Assembly: GCF_014649775.1 (NCBI RefSeq)
Contig: NZ_BMTR01000039.1
Location: 1-48,691 of the forward strand
DNA: 48,691 nt
Direction of reading: 5' to 3'
Source: Streptomyces longisporoflavus
Lineage (GTDB): Bacteria > Actinomycetota > Actinomycetes > Streptomycetales > Streptomycetaceae
A program made the translations under genes and the position numbers. Below the pieces are notes generated by a model that saw nothing but the letters and a program-made list of their open reading frames with translations, was not told the DNA's origin and made no database searches. Shown in pieces: positions 24,201-33,200 of this stretch; within the stretch, counting starts at the first letter, position 1; each line of letters starts with the position of its first letter.

Positions 24201-27200
24201 GCGACCAGCGCACCCGTAGCGTCGACGCCCCGTGGGCGTGCAGCCGCACCCCCGTGAAGCTGAACGGCAGCCGGGGGCCGCCGCCGGTCTCGTCGAGGGC
24301 GCGCAGCACGGGTGCGTGCAGCGCGGCGTCGAGCAGGGCGGGGTGCAGGGCGAAGCCCTCCTCGCCGCTGTCGTCGGCCAGGCCCACCTCGACGTACACG
24401 TCGCCGTCGAGGCGCCACGCGGCGCGCAGGGCGCGGAAGACCGGTCCGTAGTCGTAGCCGAGCGCGGTGAGGCGGTCGTAGACGTCGTCGACGTCCATCG
24501 GAGTCGCACCCCGGGGCGGCCACACCGTGAGTCCGGCGGGCTGCGCGTCGCCCGCCGTGACCGTGCCGGTCGCGTGCTCGGTCCACGGCGCGTCCCGGTC
24601 GGCGTCCTCGGCCCGCGAGTGCACCCGGACGCCGCGCCTGCCGTCCTCCTCCGCTCCGACGGTCACCCGCAGGGCACGTCCGCCGCGCTCGGGCAGGACC
24701 AGCGGGGCGTGCAGGGTCAGTTCCTCGACGGTGTCCAGCCCGCAGTGGTCCGCGGCGTGCAGGGCGAGGTCGAGGAAGCCGGTGCCGGGGAAGAGCACCC
24801 GGTCGCCGACGCCGTGGTCGGCGAGCCACGGCTGGGTGCTCGTGGAGAGCCTGCCGGTGAAGACGACGCCGTCGGAGTCGGGCAGGGCGACGGCCGCGCG
24901 CAGCAGCGGGTGGTCGCCCGTGGCCAGACCGAGGGCCGCCGTCGCCCTGTCGCCGGTGGGGGCGACGGCCGCGGTCAGCCAGTACCGCTCGTGCTGGAAG
25001 GCGTAGGTGGGCAGCTCCACGCGGGTGCCCCGGCCGCCGGACAGGGCCGCCGGGTCCAGGCGTGCGCCGCGGACGTGCAGGAGTGCGGCGGCGAGGGCCA
25101 GCGACTCCGGCTCGGGCCGCTCGGAGCGCAGCGTGGGGACGAACGCGGCTTCGGGGGCGCTGTCCTGGCCCGTCGCGCTGAGCACGCCGCCGGGTCCGGC
25201 CTCCACCATCGTCGTCACGCCCATGGCGGCGAGCGACGTCACGCCGTCGGCGAACCGTACGGGCCTGCGCACGTGCTGCACCCAGTGCTCGGGCGAGGTC
25301 AGTTCCTCGGCGCCGACCGGTTGACCGGTCAGGGTGGAGATGATCGGCAGCGTGGGCGGGTGGGCGGTCGTGCCGGCCACGACGCGGCGGAACGCGTCGA
25401 GCATCGGTTCCATCAGCGGGGAGTGGAAGGCGTGGCTGACCCGCAGTCTGCTGACCTTGCGGCCCTGCGCCTTGAGGCGGTCGGCCAGCGCGAGCACTTC
25501 GAGTTCGCTGCCGGACAGGACGAGTGAGTTGGGGCCGTTGATGGCGGCGATGCCGACGTTCTCGGAGCACTCCGGCGTGATCTCGTCCTCGGTGGCCTGC
25601 ACGGCGACCATGACGCCGCCTTCGGGCAGCGCCTGCATGAGCGCGCCACGCGCGGCGACGATCGTGCAGGCGTCGGCGAGGGAGAAGACGCCCGCCACGT
25701 GCGCGGCGGCCAGTTCACCGATCGAGTGGCCCGCGAGCGCGTCGGGCCGGAGGCCGAAGGTCTCCCACAGCCGGTAGAGCGCGACCTCGACGGCGAACAG
25801 GGCGGGCTGGGCGTACTCCGTGCGGTCGAGGGCACTTTGGTCGTCACCGAAGACGATGTCGCGCAGCGGCACGTCCAGGTGCGGGTCGAGGTGGGCGAAC
25901 ACCTCGTCGAGCGCGTCGGCGAACGCGGGCCGCGTCTCGTACAGTTCGCGGCCCATGCCCACGCGCTGGGAGCCCTGGCCGGAGAACAGCACGGCGAGCC
26001 GGCCGCCGTCGGGGGTGCCGCGCACCACGCCCGGGGCGTCCGCGCCCTCGGCCAGTGCCTGGAGTCCGGCGCGCAGGTCGGGTGTGCCGGTGCCCAGGAC
26101 GACCGCGCGGTGGTCCAGGGCGGCCCGCCCGGTGGCGAGGGTCGCGGCGATGTCGAGCGGTGACAGTTCGGGCCTCGCGTCCACGGTGGCGGCGAGGCGG
26201 GCGGCCTGTTCGCGCAGCGCGGTGGTGTCGCGGGCCGACAGCGTCCACGCCAGGGGGCGGCCGTCGGGGTCGTCGGCCGGGGCGGGGGCCACGGGGGCGG
26301 GTGCGGCCTGCTCGAGGATGACGTGGCCGTTGGTGCCGCTGACGCCGAACGCGGAGACGGCGGCGCGCCTCGGGCGGCCCGCCTCGGGCCACGGCCGCTG
26401 TTCGGGAAGGAGTTCCACGGCGCCCGTCGTCCAGTCGACGTGCTCGGACGGGCGGTCGAGGTGCAGGGTGCGGGGCAGTACGCCGTGCCGCATCGCCTGC
26501 ACCATCTTGATGACGCCCGCGATGCCGGAGGCGGCCTGGGTGTGGCCGATGTTGGACTTCAGCGCGCCGAGGAGCAACGGCCGCTCGGCGGGGCGGTCCT
26601 GGCCGTAGGTGGCGAGCAGCGCCTGCGCCTCGATGGGGTCGCCGAGCCGGGTGCCTGTGCCGTGGCCCTCGACGGCGTCGACGTCCGCGGGGGTCAGGCC
26701 GGCGTTCGCGAGTGCCGCGCGGATGACGCGCTGCTGCGCGGGCCCGCTCGGCGCCGACAGACCGTTCGACGCACCGTCCTGGTTGGTGGCCGAACCGCGG
26801 ACGACGGCGAGGACCTGGTGGCCGTTGGCCTGTGCGTCGGAGAGCCGTTCCAGGAGGATCAGGCCCGCACCCTCGCCCCAGCCGACGCCGTCGGCGGCGT
26901 CGGCGAAGGGCTTGCACCGGCCGTCGGGGGCAAGGCCGCCCTGGAGGCTGAACTCGGCGAAGGGCGTCGGCGTCACCATGATCGCCGTGCCGCCCGCCAG
27001 GGCCATCGAGCACTCCCCCGACCGCAGAGCCTGCACGGCGAGGTGCAGGGCGACCAGGGAGGACGAGCAGGCGGTGTCCACGGTGACGGCGGGCCCGCGC
27101 AGGCCGAGGGCGTAGGCGATCCGGCCGGACACGACGCTCAGCGCGTCGCCGGTGAGCCGGTAGCCGTCCATCTCGGGGCTCGCCTGCTCCAGGGTGCCTG

Positions 27201-30200
27201 CGTAGCTCTGCGGGGAGGCGCCGACGTACACACCGGTGAGGCTGTCGCGTACGGAGGTCGGGTCGATGCCGGCACGCTCGAAGGCCTCCCAGGCCAGTTC
27301 GAGTACCTGCCGCTGCTGGGGGTCCATCGCCAGGGCCTCGCGCGGGGCGATGCCGAAGAAGCCCGCGTCGAAGCCGCCCGCGTCGTCGACGAAGGCGCCT
27401 TCCAGGGTCCGGCTGCGGCCCTGGCCCTCGGCGTCGGCCGGGTAGAGCCGGTCGGTGTCCCAGCCCCGGTCGTCGGGGAAGGGTCCGATGGCGTCGCGTC
27501 CTTCGAGGACGAGGGACCACAGGTCCTCGGGGCCGCGTACGCCGCCGGGGTAGCGGCAGCTCATGGCGACCACGGCGATGGGCTCGTCGGCGGTGCGCGG
27601 CGCGCTCTGGGCGGGCGCCGCGGTATGCCGCTCGCCGAGGACCACGGTGTGCAGGTGGCGGGCGAGAGCATCCGGCGTCGGGTGGTCGAAGACGACCGTC
27701 GCGGGCAGCCGTACGCCCGTCGCGGTGTTGAGGCGCTTGCGGAGCTCGATGGCGGTGAGGGAGTCGAAGCCCAGCTCGCGGAAGGCGCGGTCCGGCGTGA
27801 CGGTGCCGGGTCCTTCGTGGCCCAGCACCGTCGCCGCGTGGCCGCGGACCAGGTCGAGCAGGAGCCGGTACTGGTCGGCGTCGGCGAGCCCGGTCAGCCG
27901 GTCGGCGAGCGCGCCGCCGGAGGCCGGCTGTTCCACCGCGTCCTGTGCGGCGAGGGCGACGACGTCGGGTATCTCGCTGATCAGCGGGCGCGAGCGGGCC
28001 GCCGTGAAGCCGGGGGCGAAGCGGGCCCAGTCGATGTCCGCGACCGTCACGGTCGTCTCGCCCGTCGCGAGGGCGGTGGCGAGCGCGCCGACGGCGAGCT
28101 CGGGCCGCATGGGCCGCAGGCCCCGGCGGCGCAGCTGGTCGTCGAGGTCGCCGGTCACCATGCCGCCGCCCGCCCACATGCCCCAGGAGACCGAGGTGGC
28201 GGGCAGTCCTTCGGTACGGCGGCGCTGTGCGAGGCCGTCGAGGAAGGCGTTCGCGGCGCCGTACGCGCCGAGTTCACCGCTGCCCCACACCGCGGAGCCG
28301 GAGGAGAACAGCACGAACGCGTCCAACTCGCGTCCGGCGCACAGCTCGTCGAGGTGCGCCGCGCCGACGGCCTTGGCCGCCAGGGCGTACGCGAGGTCCG
28401 AGGTGTCCGTGTCGGCCAGCGGCAGGGACGGGACGGTGCCCGCGGCGTGGAAGACCGAGCGGACCGGGGTGCCGTCGGCGTCGAGCCGGGCGAACAGGTC
28501 GGCGAGGGCGGCACGGTCGGCGGCGTCGCAGGCGGCGACGGTGGCCTTGACGCCGAGCCCGGTCAGCTCGGCCTCCAGCTCCTGTGCGCCGGGGGCGTTC
28601 GCGCCGCTGCGGCTGGTCAGGACGATGTGCTCGGCTCCGTTGCCCGCGAGCCAGCGGGCCACGTGGCCGCCGATGGCGCCGGTGCCACCGGTGATCAGTA
28701 CGGTGCCCCGGGCGCGCCAGGCGGCTGTCGCAGCCGGTGCGGGTGCCGGAGTGAGGCGTCGCACGGACACTCCGGAGGCCCGGACAGCCAGTTGGTCCTC
28801 GTCCGCCTGCCCGGCCAGGGTTGCGGCGAGCCGTGTCGCGGTCCTGGCGTCGGGGGTTGCGGGCAGGTCGACGATGCCGCCCCAGCGGTCCGGGTGCTCG
28901 AGGCCGACGGCGAGGCCGAGGCCCCATGTCTGGCTCTGCGTCGGGTGGGTCAGCGGGTCGGACCGCCCGACGGACACCGCGCCGGTCGTGGCCAGCCACA
29001 GCGGCGCGCCGATCCCGGCGTCACCGAGCGCCCGTACCAGCTCCAGCGTGCCGGAAAGGCCGTTCGGGACGGTCGGCGCCGCAGGGTCGGGCCGTTCGTC
29101 GAGGGCCAGGAGAGAGAGCACGCCGCTGGGTACGACGTCCAGGGCGCGCAGCGAATCGGCGGAGCCGTCGGTCTCCAGGACGTCGGCTCCATGGGCGCGC
29201 AGCGCGTCGACGGCCGCCGACCGCCACGGGTGCTCGGCCTCGGACGGGGAGCCGATCACGAGCCAGGTGCCGCTCAGGGCAGGGGTCGTGGCGGTGGCGA
29301 GCGGGTTCCAGGTGACGCGGTAGCGCCACGCGTCGAGGGTGGAGCGCTCCTGACTGCGGCGGCGCCAGTCGGCCAGGCCGGCCAGTACGTCGGTGAGCGG
29401 CGCGTCGGCGGGCACGTCCAGGGTTGTGGCGAGGTCGCCGCGCTCCACCGAGGACCAGAATTCCTCCAGGGTGGGGTCGCCGGCCGCGGACGGGCGGGCC
29501 GTCTCCTCGAGCCAGAACCGCCTGCGCTGGAAGGGGTAGGTGGGCAGGTCGACGTGCTGCCCGGCGGGCACCACGGCACGCCAGTCGAACGGCAGGCCCT
29601 CGACGTACGCCTCGGCGGCGGACAGCAGGAACCGGTCGAGTCCGCCGTCGGTGCGGCGCAGCGTGCCCACGACCACGGCGTCGCCGCCGGTCGCGTCCAG
29701 CGTCTCGCGGATCCCGAAGGTGAGGACGGGGTGCGGGCTGCATTCGACGAACGCGCCGAACCCCTGGTCGAGCAGGCCGCGCGTGACCTCCTCGAACCGG
29801 ACGGTGTTGCGCAGGTTCTGATACCAGTACTCTGCTCCGACCTCGGTCCCGGTCAGCCACTCCCCCGTGACCGTGGACAGTATCGGCACACTCGCCTGCC
29901 GGGGCTCGACCCCGGCGAGGACGTCCGCCAACGCCTCCTGGATACGCTCGACGTGCGGCGAGTGCGAAGCGTAATCCACCGGCACCCGCCGGGCGCGCAC
30001 CTCATCGGCCGCACAGGACTCCATCAACTCGTCCAAGGCGTCGGCGTCACCCGCCACCACCACCGAGCGCGGACCATTCACGGCGGCGAGCGAAATCCGC
30101 CCCTCCCACCGCGCGATCCGCTCACGCGCGGCCTCCACCGTCACCGCAAGCGACACCATCCCGCCCTGACCCGACAGCGCCAGAATCGCCTTGCTGCGCA

Positions 30201-33200
30201 ACGCCACCACCTTGGCGGCATCATCCAGGGACAACGCTCCCGCGACGTGCGCGGCGGCGATCTCCCCCTGGCTGTGGCCCACCACCGCGTCCGGCTCGAC
30301 ACCGTACGAACGCCACAGCGCGGCCAGCGACACCATCACCGCGAACAGCGCGGGCTGCACCACATCGACCCGCTCCAGCTGGGCCGCATCACCCAGCACC
30401 TCGTGCAACGACCAATCCACGTACGGAGCCAACGCATCGGCACACGCATCGAGCGAGGCGCGGAACACGGGCGAGGACTCCGCCAACTCCGCACCCATGC
30501 CCAGCCACTGCGAACCCTGACCCGGGAAAACAAACGCCACCTTGCCCACAGACCGCGCGACGCCGATCGCCACACGAGCGGCCTCCGTCCCACGAGCCAC
30601 CGCCGACAACGCGTCCGCACCACCCGCCACCACCACGGCCCGGTGATCGAACACCGCTCGGGAGAGCAGGGCATGCGCCACGTCGGCCGGCGCCAGCGCC
30701 TCTGCCGCGGGGGCGAGTCGGGCGGCGTGGGCGCGCAGGGCGTCCCACGTGCGCGCGGACAGCACCAGGGGGGCGGGTCCGGACGCCGGCCGCGGGTCGG
30801 TCGGGGTGTCGTCGGGTGCCTGTTCCAGCACCGCGTGGGCGTTGGTGCCGCTGATGCCGAACGAGGACACACCGGCCCGCCTGGGCCGCTCGACATCGGG
30901 CCACGGCATGGTCTCGGTGACGAGCGACACGGCGCCCGACGTCCAGTCCACGTGCGGGGTGGGCTCGGTGATGTGCAGGCTCTGGGGCAGTACGCCGTGC
31001 CGCAGCGCGAGGACCATCTTGATCAGGCCCGCGACGCCGGAAGCCGCCTGGGTGTGGCCGATGTTGGACTTCACCGAGCCGAGCAGCAGCGGCCTCTCGG
31101 CGGGGTGCTCGCGGCCGTAGGTGGCGAGGATCGCGTCCGCCTCGATCGGGTCGCCGAGCCGGGTACCGGTGCCGTGCGCCTCGACGGCGTCGACCTCGGC
31201 GGCCGGGACACCCGCGTCGGCGAGCGCCTGCCGGATGACCCTGCGCTGCGCGGGGCCGCTGGGGGCGGTGAGTCCGTTGGACGCGCCGTCCTGGTTGATC
31301 GCGGTGCCCTTGATCAGCGCGAGTACGGGGTGGCCGTTGCGGCGCGCGTCGGACAGCCGCTCCAGGAGCACCATGGTGGCGCCCTCGGCGAGGCCGAACC
31401 CGTCGGCGCTCGCCGAGAACGCCTTGCAGCGCCCGTCGGGGGCGAGCGCGCGCTGCCTGCTGAACTCCATGAACATGCCCGGCGACGGCATGACCGTGAC
31501 GCCGCCCGCCAGGGCGAGGGGGCACTCCCCCCGCCGCAGCGACTGCACGGCCAGGTGCAGGGCGGCCAGGGACGAGGAGCACGCCGTGTCGAGGGTGACG
31601 GCGGGACCGTTGAACCCGAACGAGTAGGAGAGCCTGCCGGAGGCGACGCTCGCGGTGTTGCCGGTGAGCAGATAGCCCTCAAGATCCGCGGGGGCCTCGT
31701 GAAGCCGCGGCCCGTAGTCCATCGTCATCGCGCCCACGAACACGCCCGCCTGGCTGCCCCTGAGCGTCGCCGGTGCGATGCCGGCGCGCTCGATGGCCTC
31801 CCAGCCGATCTCCAGGAGCAGCCGCTGCTGCGGGTCCATCGCCACTGCCTCGCGCGGCGATATCCCGAAGAACTCGGGGTCGAACTGCGGGGCGTCGTGC
31901 AGGAATCCGGCCTCGCGCTGGTAGTAGCCGCCCGCCCGCTCGGCGTCCTCGTCGTAGCGGCCGTCCAGGTCCCAGCCCCGGTCGGTGGGGAACGGGGTGA
32001 CGCCGTCGCCGCCGGTGGACAGCAGCTCCCACAGGTCCTCGGGGCTGCGTACGCCGCCGGGCAGGCGGCAGCTCATCGCCACGATCGCGATCGGCTCGTC
32101 GTCGCCGACGGCTGCCGGGATGAGCGGCTCGTCGTCGTCATCCGGGGTGCCGAGCAGCACGCGGTCGATGTGCCGGGCGAGGCCGCGGCACGTCGGGTTG
32201 TCGAACACCGTCGACACCCGCAGGTTCAGTCCGGTGGCCGCGTTGAGCAGGTTGCGCAGGGTCACCGCGCCCGCCGAGTCGACGCCCAGCTCGAGGAGCG
32301 GCGCGTCCGCGTCGGCGGGCTCGGGCTCCCTGGAGGCGTCTGCGACGGTGGCGGCCACCTGCGCGCGGACCAGGTCGAGGAGGAACGCGGCGCGGTCGGG
32401 GGCAGCCGCGACGCGGTCGGCGAAGGACGGGGCGGGGGCGGCGGCGGGCGCCGCGTGCAGCGGGTAGGCGGGCAGCGGCACCGCTCGCGCGTCCCGGCCC
32501 TCGAACACCGCGTTCCAGTCGGGGAGCACGCCGTGCGCGTGCAGTTCGGCGAGCGCGGCGGTCATCTGGTCGGCGCCGCCCCGCTCCCTGCGCAGCGTGC
32601 CGACGACGGCGGCCTCCACGGCGGCTTCCTCGGCGGTTTCCTGGACGGCCCTGGTGAGGACCGGGTGCGGGCTCGATTCGAGGAACAGGTGGTGCCCGGC
32701 GGCCAGGACGGCGCGCGTGGCGCGCTCGAAGTCCGCGGTGCCGCGCAGATTGCGGCACCAGTGGTCCGCGGTGAGCGTGAGCGGGTCGACCCTGGCGCCC
32801 GTGGTGGCCGTGTAGATCGGCACGTCCGTCGGGCGGGGGGTGATCGGGGCGAGGTCGGCGCGCAGCATGTCGAGCACGGAATCGACCTGACGGCCGTGCG
32901 CGGCGAGACGGATCGCGATGCTCCTGGCCCTGACGCCGTCGGCGGCCAGTTCGGCGAGGAGTTCGGTGGCCGCCTCCTCGGTGCCGGAGACCAGGACCGA
33001 GGCGGGGGCGTGTACGGCGGCCAGGTCGAGATCCTCGTACCGGGTGAGCCGCTCGCGCACGTCGTCGGCCGACGCGAGGACGGAGAGCATCACGCCGTGT
33101 TCGAGCAGATGTACCTGCGCTTGGCTGAACAGGGCCACGGCCCGTGCGCCGTCCTCGACGGACAGCGCGCCCGCGACCGTCGCGGCCGGTATCTCGCCGA

